DNA of 11,893 bases from Actinomycetes bacterium (GTDB taxonomy: Bacteria > Actinomycetota > Acidimicrobiia > Acidimicrobiales > Bog-793): NCBI GenBank assembly GCA_021785095.1, contig JAJYGM010000480.1, positions 1 to 11,893 on the forward strand, read 5' to 3'. The notes beneath the pieces are model-generated. The model saw only the letters and a program-made list of their open reading frames with translations. It did not search any database and had not been told where the DNA came from. Shown piece by piece: positions 5,999 to 11,893 of the stretch; the stretch's first letter is position 1, and every line of letters begins with the position of its first letter. The position numbers and the translations under genes were made by a program.

Positions 5999-8203
5999 AT
6001 GGCCATCATCACGTCCGACAAGCCGGCAGCCGGGACGGACCTGCCCCACGTGCAGGTCCTGGTGGACCGGTGCGCAGGCTGCCAGGAGTGCGTCGTCCGC
6101 TGCCCCGTCGGCGCGCTCGACATGGACCCGGGGCGCTGGGTCGTGCTCGCCGACGACGAGCGGTGCGTCGGCTGCCGTCAGTGCGTGCGCACCTGCCCGT
6201 TCAGCGCCATCGAGGTGACGGGACCGGCGCTCGCCGGGTCCCGGGCGACGACCGAGGTGGTGCACCCCGAGCGTTTGCTCGCCGACGTACAGGAGATCCG
6301 CCGGGGGCTCGGCAGCTGGGAGGATGCGCTTGCAGAGGCGCAGCGGTGCCTCTCGTGCCCCGATCCAACCTGCATGCGGGGCTGCCCGGCGCACAACGAC
6401 ATCCCCGGGTTCATCGCCGCAATCGCGGAGCGTGACCTCGCGAAGGCGCACGAGGTCCTTCGTCGGACCTCGGTGCTGCCCGACGTCTGCTCACGCGTGT
6501 GCAACCAGGCTGCGCAGTGCGAGGGTGCGTGCACGTGGTCGCTCGCAGGCGAGACGCCCGTCGCCATCGGGCAGCTGGAGCGGTTCGTGGCCGACACGTA
6601 CGCCGTCCCACCTCCCGAGCCTGCCGCGGACGCCGGGCTGTCGGTTGGCGTCGTGGGTGCCGGCCCTGGAGGCATCGGCGCCGCGTGGGCCCTCGTGGAG
6701 GGGGGTGCATCGGTCACGGTCTACGAGCGGGACCCGGTGCCAGGGGGGCTGCTCGGCTGGGGGATCCCCGACTTCACCCTCCCGGACGCGGTGGCGAGCA
6801 GGCCGTGGCGCCAGCTCGAAGAGGCTGGGGTCGAGCTGCACTGCGGGGTCGAGATCGACGCCGCCGGGCTGGAGCAGCTGCTCTCCTCCCACGACGCGGT
6901 CGTGGTGGCGACGGGCGCGAGCGTCCCGGTGCGCCTGCCCATCCCCGGTGCCGACCTCGAGGGAGTCACCGACGCCACCACCTTCTTGAAGACGGCCCGA
7001 GCTGCGCTCGAGGCAGGCGACGGCGTGCCGGCGTGGCGGGCGACGATGGGCCTGGACGCGATGGGGGGCTCCGGCCGTGCGCCGCACGTGCTGGTGCTCG
7101 GCGCGGGCAACACGGCCATGGACGTCGCCCGGACGGCACGACGGCTCGGCCTGGGCGCCACGTGCGTGGACTGGCTGGACGAGCGCTTTTCGCTTGCTCG
7201 GCCCGACGAGCTGGCAGAGGCTCGCGACGAGGGCGTCGACGTCCGGTTCTCGAGGACCGTCGCCCGTGTGGAAGGAGACGGCCAGCGAGTCCGGCGCGCG
7301 CTGTTGGCGCCCACCCGCCAGGAGCAGGCGGACCGGCTCCCCACCGTCCTGCACGGCGAGGCCCCAGACACCCTCGACGTGGACCTCGTCGTCATGGCCA
7401 TGGGCTACCGGGTCGACCCCGCCGTGGCCGGCGTGCTACCGGGCACCCCGGTGCGCCGAGAGGCGCGCGGCCTGGCAGATCGCCGGTGGACCGCTTCGGG
7501 CGTGCTCGCCAACCGTGCGTCGGCATTCGCGTACCACAACCCCGTCGGCAAGCTCGCGCTCGGCCGGGAGGTGGGGCTGCAGGCCGCCTCGCTCCCCGTG
7601 CGCGAGCGGCTCTGGGTGGTCGGCGACGCGCTGGTGGGCCCGGCGACGGTGGTCGAGGCCATGGCCCAAGGCCGTCGCGCCGCCGGCGCGCTGCTCGCGG
7701 CCCGACCCAATCGGCCAGGCCGCGAGGAGTCCGGTCGCTACCGCCGCGCGCTCGTCTGCTACGCGAGCGAGGGCGGTCGCACGGCCCAGGTGGCCCGGAC
7801 GGTCGGCGAGGAGCTCACGGACAAGGGCCTGAGCGTCCGGGTGCTGCCGATCGAACGGGTCGGTCCGGCAGAGCTCGCGGCTGCTGACCTCCTCGTGGTC
7901 GGCTCCTGGGTGAAAGGACTCGTGGTGGCCAAGGTCGGCCCGCCGCCGGCGGTCCGCGCCTGGCTGGACGAGCTCCCGCGGCTCGGAGGCATGCCCGTCG
8001 CGGTGTTCTGCACCTTCGGCGTGGACCCGCGCTCGACGCTCGCCGACATGGCGGCGGCCCTCGAGCGCCGGGGCGCCAGGGTCGTGGCGACATCGGCGCT
8101 CCGGCGCGGGGGGAACAAGGTGGCCGCCGTCGCCTTCGCACGCCGGATCCTGACCGGAGTCCGGGAGCTCTCCGCGGTGCCGGCGTCCGTCGGCGCTCGG
8201 TGA
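5999..8203 (+). CDS. Ferredoxin-GltD/AegA-like FAD/NAD(P)H oxidoreductase-flavodoxin fusion
   Basis: Soluble 734-residue electron-transfer protein with three modules. (1) A bacterial 2x[4Fe-4S] ferredoxin, CAGCQECVVRCP (Cys 25, 28, 31, 35) and CVGCRQCVRTCP (56, 59, 62, 66). (2) A glutamate-synthase-small-subunit-like unit: iron-sulfur region CLSCPDPTCMRGCP (117-129) and CSRVCNQAAQCEGAC (164-178), FAD site VGAGPGGIGAAWAL (219-232), NAD(P)H site VLGAGNTAMDVARTA (366-380) and second FAD motif VGDALVGPATVVEAMAQGRRAA (541-562). (3) A flavodoxin-like domain (~583-720; ALVCYASEGGRTAQVA phosphate loop, then VVGSWVKGLVVAKVGPP). Modules 1-2 match the architecture of E. coli AegA/YgfT; the appended flavodoxin is unusual. 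No glutaminase or GltB-like subunit is nearby, so glutamate synthesis is unlikely. GGAGGAG at 5989-5995 fixes the start. Likely cotranscribed with the upstream membrane protein. Confidence -1.
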   Translation: MAIITSDKPAAGTDLPHVQVLVDRCAGCQECVVRCPVGALDMDPGRWVVLADDERCVGCRQCVRTCPFSAIEVTGPALAGSRATTEVVHPERLLADVQEIRRGLGSWEDALAEAQRCLSCPDPTCMRGCPAHNDIPGFIAAIAERDLAKAHEVLRRTSVLPDVCSRVCNQAAQCEGACTWSLAGETPVAIGQLERFVADTYAVPPPEPAADAGLSVGVVGAGPGGIGAAWALVEGGASVTVYERDPVPGGLLGWGIPDFTLPDAVASRPWRQLEEAGVELHCGVEIDAAGLEQLLSSHDAVVVATGASVPVRLPIPGADLEGVTDATTFLKTARAALEAGDGVPAWRATMGLDAMGGSGRAPHVLVLGAGNTAMDVARTARRLGLGATCVDWLDERFSLARPDELAEARDEGVDVRFSRTVARVEGDGQRVRRALLAPTRQEQADRLPTVLHGEAPDTLDVDLVVMAMGYRVDPAVAGVLPGTPVRREARGLADRRWTASGVLANRASAFAYHNPVGKLALGREVGLQAASLPVRERLWVVGDALVGPATVVEAMAQGRRAAGALLAARPNRPGREESGRYRRALVCYASEGGRTAQVARTVGEELTDKGLSVRVLPIERVGPAELAAADLLVVGSWVKGLVVAKVGPPPAVRAWLDELPRLGGMPVAVFCTFGVDPRSTLADMAAALERRGARVVATSALRRGGNKVAAVAFARRILTGVRELSAVPASVGAR

Positions 8204-8221
8204 CGGGTCTGCGACAGAGCA

Positions 8222-8246
8222 GCGGCGGGGTCATCGCCACCGCCGC
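8222..8246. terminator. GC-rich stem-loop after the redox operon (weak)
   Basis: GCGGCGG (8222-8228) and CCGCCGC (8240-8246) can form a 7-bp stem with an 11-nt loop, 19 bp after the oxidoreductase stop. There is no T-run, so termination is uncertain. It could attenuate read-through into the second Rrf2 gene. Confidence -1.
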
Positions 8247-8256
8247 CGAATCACGG

Positions 8257-8262
8257 TAGCCT
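8257..8262 (+). promoter_or_regulatory. Possible -10 box for second Rrf2 gene
   Basis: TAGCCT is 12 nt before ATG 8275, predicting a very short or absent leader. This agrees with the lack of a Shine-Dalgarno before that ATG. No convincing -35. It would give the second Rrf2 gene its own promoter in the 71-bp gap. Confidence -1.
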
Positions 8263-8274
8263 GCGGGCCACGCC

Positions 8275-9240
8275 ATGAACATGACGCTGTCCAAGCGCGG
8301 TGACTACGTCATGCGTTCGGCGATCGCGCTCGCTCGCGCCTTCGAAGGCGGGAAGCCTCGCAAGATCCGGGAGGTCGTCGCCGACACCGAAGTGCCCCGC
8401 ACCTTCGCCTCGCAGATCCTCGCGGACTTGGTGCGGGCTGGCTTGGCGGTGTCACGGGCAGGCCGAGATGGCGGCTACCGGCTCTCTCGCTCGCCTGGCG
8501 AGATCAGCGTCTTGGAGGTCGTCGAGGCGGCGGAGGGGCCGCTGCGCGCGGAGCGCTGCGCTCTCGGAGAGGGACCTTGCCGCTGGGAGGCCGTGTGCCC
8601 GCTGCACGAGACCTGGACCGAGGCGACGGCCCGGCTGGCCGAGCTCTTGGCCGGGACGAGCCTCGCCGAGCTGGCTGCTCGCGACGCCGTCATCGAAGCC
8701 GGCGAGTACCCGGTGCCGGTGGACGCCCACCGTTCGTACGCCCACGCGGTCACGCTTTCGGACCTCGTCCAGGTCGAGCTCCCGGCACCCGTGGTGCAGC
8801 GCGTGCTCGGCGCTCGTCGCAACTGGAGCACCGCCCTGGGCGCTGCGGTGCACGAGGTCGGCGAGCTCGAAGGCGCGGCGTCCCGCCCACCACCGCTCGT
8901 CGCCGACTGCTCGATCGAGCCCTTGGCTGCAGGTGGCGCGGCGGGAACGGTGAGCTACCTGTTGGCCTGGCGGCTGTCCGAGCCGGGCGGCCGAAGCCAT
9001 TTCGAGGGGGAGCTGAGCGTCGACTCGGTCGATGCAGACCGCTGCGAGATGACGGTGTCGGGCACCTGGCACCAAGACGGCGACGACGGCACGCCGGCGA
9101 CGACCGAGGCGCTCGGTGCCAGGGCACGGCGTGTCCTGCGGGGCGTGCTTCGCCGCGTCGCCCGCGAGGTCGAAGAGAGCCCCCAGAGGCCCGCAGAAGG
9201 GTCGGTCGCGAGCCGTTCCCGCTCCGTGGCGTCCCGCTGA
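8275..9240 (+). CDS. Cluster-type Rrf2 regulator with a C-terminal SRPBCC-like domain
   Basis: Rrf2 DNA-binding domain with LSKRGDYVMRSAIALA, VPRTFASQILADLVRAGLAVS and wing GRDGGYRLSRSPGEISVLEVVEAAEGPL (to ~90). It has the expected cysteine triad, Cys 95, 102 and 108 (C-x6-C-x5-C), followed by HETW, as in NsrR/IscR-type [Fe-S] sensors. Unlike usual members of ~130-160 residues it is 321 long. Residues ~155-303 form an extra domain with strand-like stretches (AAGTVSYLLAWRLSE, SHFEGELSVDSVD, RCEMTVSGTWHQDG) and a long final helix (ALGARARRVLRGVLRRVAREVEE), resembling an SRPBCC/START-like pocket. That fold call is tentative. Starts are ATG 8275 or ATG 8281; both lack a ribosome site. It follows the redox operon by 71 bp, and regulating that operon or its own signal pathway is inferred from position. 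Confidence -1.
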   Translation: MNMTLSKRGDYVMRSAIALARAFEGGKPRKIREVVADTEVPRTFASQILADLVRAGLAVSRAGRDGGYRLSRSPGEISVLEVVEAAEGPLRAERCALGEGPCRWEAVCPLHETWTEATARLAELLAGTSLAELAARDAVIEAGEYPVPVDAHRSYAHAVTLSDLVQVELPAPVVQRVLGARRNWSTALGAAVHEVGELEGAASRPPPLVADCSIEPLAAGGAAGTVSYLLAWRLSEPGGRSHFEGELSVDSVDADRCEMTVSGTWHQDGDDGTPATTEALGARARRVLRGVLRRVAREVEESPQRPAEGSVASRSRSVASR

Positions 9241-9249
9241 GGCCCGCAG

Positions 9250-9275
9250 GTCCCCGGCCTGCCCGGGCCGGGGAC
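9250..9275. terminator. Strong bidirectional hairpin between convergent genes
   Basis: A perfect 10-bp stem, GTCCCCGGCC (9250-9259) and GGCCGGGGAC (9266-9275), with a 6-nt loop, 9 bp after the Rrf2 stop. It lies between convergent ends, so it can serve both strands. No T-run follows, as is common for actinobacterial hairpin terminators. Confidence -1.
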
Positions 9276-9287
9276 GACTCGACTCGA

Positions 9288-9329
9288 GGTCGCGGCGGCT
9301 CGCTGATGGTGGTTCGGTCGCGGCGGCTC
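9288..9329. repeat. 14-bp direct repeat at 3' end of the glycosidase gene
   Basis: GGTCGCGGCGGCTC occurs at 9288-9301 and 9316-9329, 28 bp apart start to start. The second copy overlaps the last bases of the minus-strand gene, including part of its stop. It may be a small local duplication; no function is evident. Confidence -1.
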
Positions 9330-10827
9330 AGCGACGCGGCGGCATCGCCGACATCGTGATGAAGTCCCGCACCCACCAGCTCTGGAAGTAGCGGGCAGGC
9401 GTGCCCGACATCTGGGGGAGCAGCTCGGTCCCATTCGCTCCGGAGGCCTGTCCGTTCGGCGTGACCGGCTTGTACGTCGACAAGTTCACCCATGTCGTGT
9501 TGATGTCGAGCTCCATCGCGCGTACGCACCCGGCTCTCGCCAGGATGTTGGCGAGATCGGTGATGTTCAGACCGGGCCCGCCCACGTAGACGAGCGCGCC
9601 GTCCGAAGTGACCCCGAGTCCTGAGCGCCAGACGTAGACCGCGTTGCCCAGGGTCGCGCCCCAGCGCGTCGTTGTTGTGGCGTTGAGCCCAGGGACGGGC
9701 TTGCCGTTCTCCACGAGGAGGTCGAGGTTCTGCCTGACGGAGACGACCGATGGGGTCATCGTGACTGTCTTTCCCCACGCGCCGACGGTCGCCGATCCGT
9801 TCGCGTAGACGACGAACGACGCGGCTCCGGACCGCAGCGGGATGACCGTCTTGTGGTCCGTGTAGTAGCCGCCGTTCGCTGTGGACATGAGGAAGCCGGC
9901 ATTGAAGGCGGCGACCAGGGAGCGCGCGGCCGAGGGGAGGATCGGCGCGGTGTGCGGGTAGGGGCCGCCACCAGGAATCTGGCTCCCCGAGTACAGCGTC
10001 GCTCTGAGGAGCTTCGTGTCCATCCATGCGACGCCGACCACGTAGCTCGTGTGGATCGCGTCCGGGCGGAGCGTCGTCTCGTACACGGCCGGGACGCCGT
10101 CGACGAGCCTCCCCGCCGGTGACCAGTCCCCTTCACCCGCGATGGCGGGCTTCGCGAACGGCGCGATCGGCGTCGGCGCGGCCAGGTGCGGCACACCACC
10201 CGCGGAGGCGGCGATCGACTGCTCGGTCGGTTTCTTGATCGCTCCCGACGGCGGCGTTCCACCGACCTTGGGCGCGTGATGGCGGTACCACTCGTTCTCG
10301 ATCCACCGGACGACCGCGCCGCCGCCGTTCTGGCGCACCCACTCGGCTCCCCGTGCGACGAGCGAGTTCCCGAGCATCGGGTTCGCAAGTGCCGTGCCGA
10401 GGGAAACCGCGACCCAGACGAGCACGCCCACCACCACGATCCCGATCCCGGCGCGCACGCGACGGGCGCGAAGAGAGCGGCGCCGCTTGGCTCGCGGCGC
10501 CGCGTGGCGCGCCCTGGTGGCGGGCGGTGCGGTGTCGCGACCCGAGCGGGCGCCGGGAGGGGGCGAGTCAGTGTGCGGACCGGGCACCTCGAGGCGAGCG
10601 AAGCGGCTCTCGGTGTCCGAGCGGGAGGGCGAGGGGCGGCGACTCAACGGTGGCTCGCCCGCGTCACGTCGAGGACGGGTTCGGCGCGGGGGCAGAGCAG
10701 CAGAGCCTCGGCTGAAGGCTCGCCGTCGGTACTCGCCCGAAGTTGATGGCTTTTCCGTGCGTCGTCCGCGAGGATAGTTCGCGGCCGCACGCAACGAGAC
10801 GTCGACCCGGGGCAACCCACTCGCCAA
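9328..10827 (-). CDS. Membrane-anchored or secreted phosphodiester glycosidase (NAGPA)-domain protein
   Basis: Predicted envelope protein. A long Arg/Pro/Ser-rich N-terminus (to ~125) is followed by one transmembrane or signal-anchor helix (~126-147; RAGIGIVVVGVLVWVAVSLG), so the rest should be extracytoplasmic. The NAGPA-like catalytic part is ~245-495, with LVAAFNAGFLM and NGGYYT (~304-322), GLGVTSDGALVYVGGPGLNITDLANILARAG (~403-433) and AMELDINTTWVNL (~437-449). Classical members often have a glycine-rich turn (LDGG) at the last site; this one has LDIN, so catalysis is uncertain. Its role may be in cell-wall or exopolysaccharide metabolism (inference). The start is uncertain: the TTG at 10827 is the longest option, other in-frame TTG/GTG codons lie downstream, and none has a good ribosome site. 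Convergent with the Rrf2 gene, divergent from the UbiA-family gene. Confidence -1.
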   Translation of the reverse strand: MASGLPRVDVSLRAAANYPRGRRTEKPSTSGEYRRRAFSRGSAALPPRRTRPRRDAGEPPLSRRPSPSRSDTESRFARLEVPGPHTDSPPPGARSGRDTAPPATRARHAAPRAKRRRSLRARRVRAGIGIVVVGVLVWVAVSLGTALANPMLGNSLVARGAEWVRQNGGGAVVRWIENEWYRHHAPKVGGTPPSGAIKKPTEQSIAASAGGVPHLAAPTPIAPFAKPAIAGEGDWSPAGRLVDGVPAVYETTLRPDAIHTSYVVGVAWMDTKLLRATLYSGSQIPGGGPYPHTAPILPSAARSLVAAFNAGFLMSTANGGYYTDHKTVIPLRSGAASFVVYANGSATVGAWGKTVTMTPSVVSVRQNLDLLVENGKPVPGLNATTTTRWGATLGNAVYVWRSGLGVTSDGALVYVGGPGLNITDLANILARAGCVRAMELDINTTWVNLSTYKPVTPNGQASGANGTELLPQMSGTPARYFQSWWVRDFITMSAMPPRR

Positions 10828-10832
10828 TCGTA
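10827..10832 (-). promoter_or_regulatory. Possible -10 box for the glycosidase gene
   Basis: TACGAT on the minus strand (10832-10827) fits TAnnnT and would start transcription near 10820. That would make the TTG at 10827 too early and favour the in-frame TTG at 10815 or a later codon. No -35 recognised; low confidence. Confidence -1.
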
Positions 10833-10890
10833 CGGGTGACAGGTGACGGCGGCATGAACACGGCCGGGGCGGAGCACCTCCGAACCCTCA

Positions 10891-10918
10891 TTCGATCGTC
10901 ATGGAACGCCGGTACCAT
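10891..10918 (+). promoter_or_regulatory. Promoter of the UbiA-family gene, probably leaderless
   Basis: TTCGAT (10891-10896), a 16-bp spacer and TACCAT (10913-10918) predict a start near 10925, only 3 nt before ATG 10928. No Shine-Dalgarno precedes either candidate ATG (10901 or 10928). The -35 is weak; the -10 position is the main argument. Confidence -1.
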
Positions 10919-10927
10919 GGCAGCACG

Positions 10928-11881
10928 ATGGAGCGTGCAGCAGACCGGGTGCAGGTGAATGCGCCGCTGCACGCCGTCCCGAGCGTTCCTGCGACGTCGG
11001 CGACGCCGGTGCGCGACACGCTCCGCATGGCCCGACCGAAGCAGTGGACGAAGAACGTCCTCGTCTTCGTGGCGCCGGGCGCGGCCGGCGTCCTCATTCA
11101 CGCCGGAGCCGCGCTCCACGCGCTCGCGGCCTTCGGGATCTTCTGCGTCGCTGCGTCAGCTGCCTACTTCGTGAACGACGTCGCCGACGCCGACGCCGAC
11201 CGCCAGCACCCGGGGAAGCGCCTTCGCCCGGTGGCGTCGGGGCGCGTCCGGCCGGCGGTCGCGGTGAGCGGCGCCGTGGTGCTCTTCGCGGTCGCTCTCG
11301 CTGGCGCCGATCTGCTCGCGGGGTGGCCGCTCGTCGTCGTGATCGCCACGTACGCAGCGATCACCGTCAGCTACTCCCTTTGGCTGAAGCACGAGCCCGT
11401 GATCGAGATGACGGCAGTGGCATCTGGCTTCGTGCTCCGAGCGATCGCCGGAGGTGTCGCGACCCACGTACCGCTTTCGAGCTGGTTCCTCGTCGTGACG
11501 TCCTTCAGCGCCTTACTCCTGGTCGTCGGGAAGCGGACCGGAGAGCACGAGACGCTCGGGCAAGATCGTGGGCTGCACCGCAGCGCGCTCGAGCAGTACT
11601 CGCCCCAGTTCCTTCGCTCGGCCCTGACGTTGAGCGCGGCAGGGGCGGTGACCACCTACTGCCTGTGGGCGTTCGACAAGACGGGGCTCGCGCACCGAGG
11701 CGACCACCTGGTGTGGATCGAGCTCTCGGTGGCACCGGTCGTGACCGGCGTGCTCTACGTCCTGCGGCTCCTCGACGCCGGCCGGGGCGGGACGCCGAGC
11801 GACCTCGCCCTGGAGAACCGGACCCTGCAGGTCCTCGTGCTCGTCTGGGCGGTGCTCGTCGGCATCGGCGTCTATGCGTGA
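10928..11881 (+). CDS. UbiA-family decaprenyl-phosphate phosphoribosyltransferase
   Basis: Polytopic membrane prenyltransferase, 317 residues, resembling mycobacterial DPPR synthase (Rv3806c). That enzyme joins decaprenyl phosphate and PRPP, the first committed step toward the arabinose donor of the cell wall. Visible motifs: ARPKQWTKNVLVFVAP (~35-50), the Asp-rich NDVADADADRQHPGKRLRPVASG (~83-105), YSLWLKHEPVIEMTAVASGFVLRAIAGG (~149-176), LSSWFLVVTSF and VVGKRTGEHETL (~183-210), and the late LALENRTLQVLVLVW. The second motif has Glu (PVIEM) where I would expect Asp. ATG 10928 is preferred over ATG 10901 because the predicted transcript starts at about 10925 and the extra nine residues show no conservation pattern. 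It is complete, stopping 12 bp before the window end. Divergent from the glycosidase gene; both concern the cell envelope. Confidence -1.
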   Translation: MERAADRVQVNAPLHAVPSVPATSATPVRDTLRMARPKQWTKNVLVFVAPGAAGVLIHAGAALHALAAFGIFCVAASAAYFVNDVADADADRQHPGKRLRPVASGRVRPAVAVSGAVVLFAVALAGADLLAGWPLVVVIATYAAITVSYSLWLKHEPVIEMTAVASGFVLRAIAGGVATHVPLSSWFLVVTSFSALLLVVGKRTGEHETLGQDRGLHRSALEQYSPQFLRSALTLSAAGAVTTYCLWAFDKTGLAHRGDHLVWIELSVAPVVTGVLYVLRLLDAGRGGTPSDLALENRTLQVLVLVWAVLVGIGVYA

Positions 11882-11893
11882 CGGCTCCGGTGG

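Noticed and set aside
4994..6451. 485-codon minus-strand frame
   Set aside because: Antisense to the two redox genes, whose plus-strand products carry ordered cysteine and nucleotide-binding motifs. The minus product is compositionally biased without motifs.
5999..8203. Reading this gene as gltD (glutamate synthase small subunit)
   Set aside because: It has two extra N-terminal clusters and a C-terminal flavodoxin, and there is no gltB neighbour. GltD-like fold only.
8750..10027. 425-codon minus-strand frame spanning two genes
   Set aside because: It crosses the terminator hairpin and overlaps two better supported genes on different strands. His/Arg/Pro-rich shadow.

Overview
This high-GC window, with strongly G/C-biased third codon positions, looks like chromosomal DNA of an actinobacterium. 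The best lineage marker is the last gene, a UbiA-family protein with the layout of decaprenyl-phosphate phosphoribosyltransferase, the arabinan-precursor enzyme of Actinobacteria. An SRPBCC-SDR fusion, a secreted phosphodiester-glycosidase-like protein and several apparently leaderless starts fit this. A deep-branching class such as Acidimicrobiia is a guess; no rRNA or other decisive marker is present. No tRNA, rRNA, CRISPR array, transposase or phage gene was seen.

Layout. 1-1079 (+): 3' part of a TIGR01777-type SDR epimerase gene whose stop lies in a 21-bp tandem repeat. 1283-4267 (-): an Rrf2-family regulator, a NarL-type response regulator and a HisKA_3 histidine kinase, all on one strand; the last two overlap by 23 bp. 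4268-4414: a compact divergent control region with a leaderless promoter for the Rrf2 gene, a rightward promoter, and GTAGT/ACTAC half-sites in alternating orientation every 15 bp. 4415-8203 (+): a two-gene operon encoding a multi-pass membrane iron-sulfur protein (NapH/NosR/CcoG-like core plus ferredoxin domain) and a 734-residue soluble fusion of 2x[4Fe-4S] ferredoxin, GltD/AegA-like FAD/NAD(P)H oxidoreductase and flavodoxin. 8275-9240 (+): a second Rrf2 protein, with three cluster-type cysteines and an unusual C-terminal domain of about 160 residues. After a strong hairpin at 9250-9275 come a convergent phosphodiester-glycosidase-domain protein (-) and, divergent from it, the UbiA-family gene (+).

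How it may work together (inference). The centre of interest is 4268-9240: a redox module in which a soluble NAD(P)H-flavin-iron-sulfur-flavodoxin protein could exchange electrons with a membrane iron-sulfur/quinone protein, flanked by two different Rrf2 regulators. One has lost the cluster cysteines and shares the divergent operator; the other keeps them. A two-component system is co-directional with the first regulator. This suggests control by redox, oxygen, NO or iron-sulfur status. The terminal substrate cannot be told from sequence, and the direction of electron flow is open.
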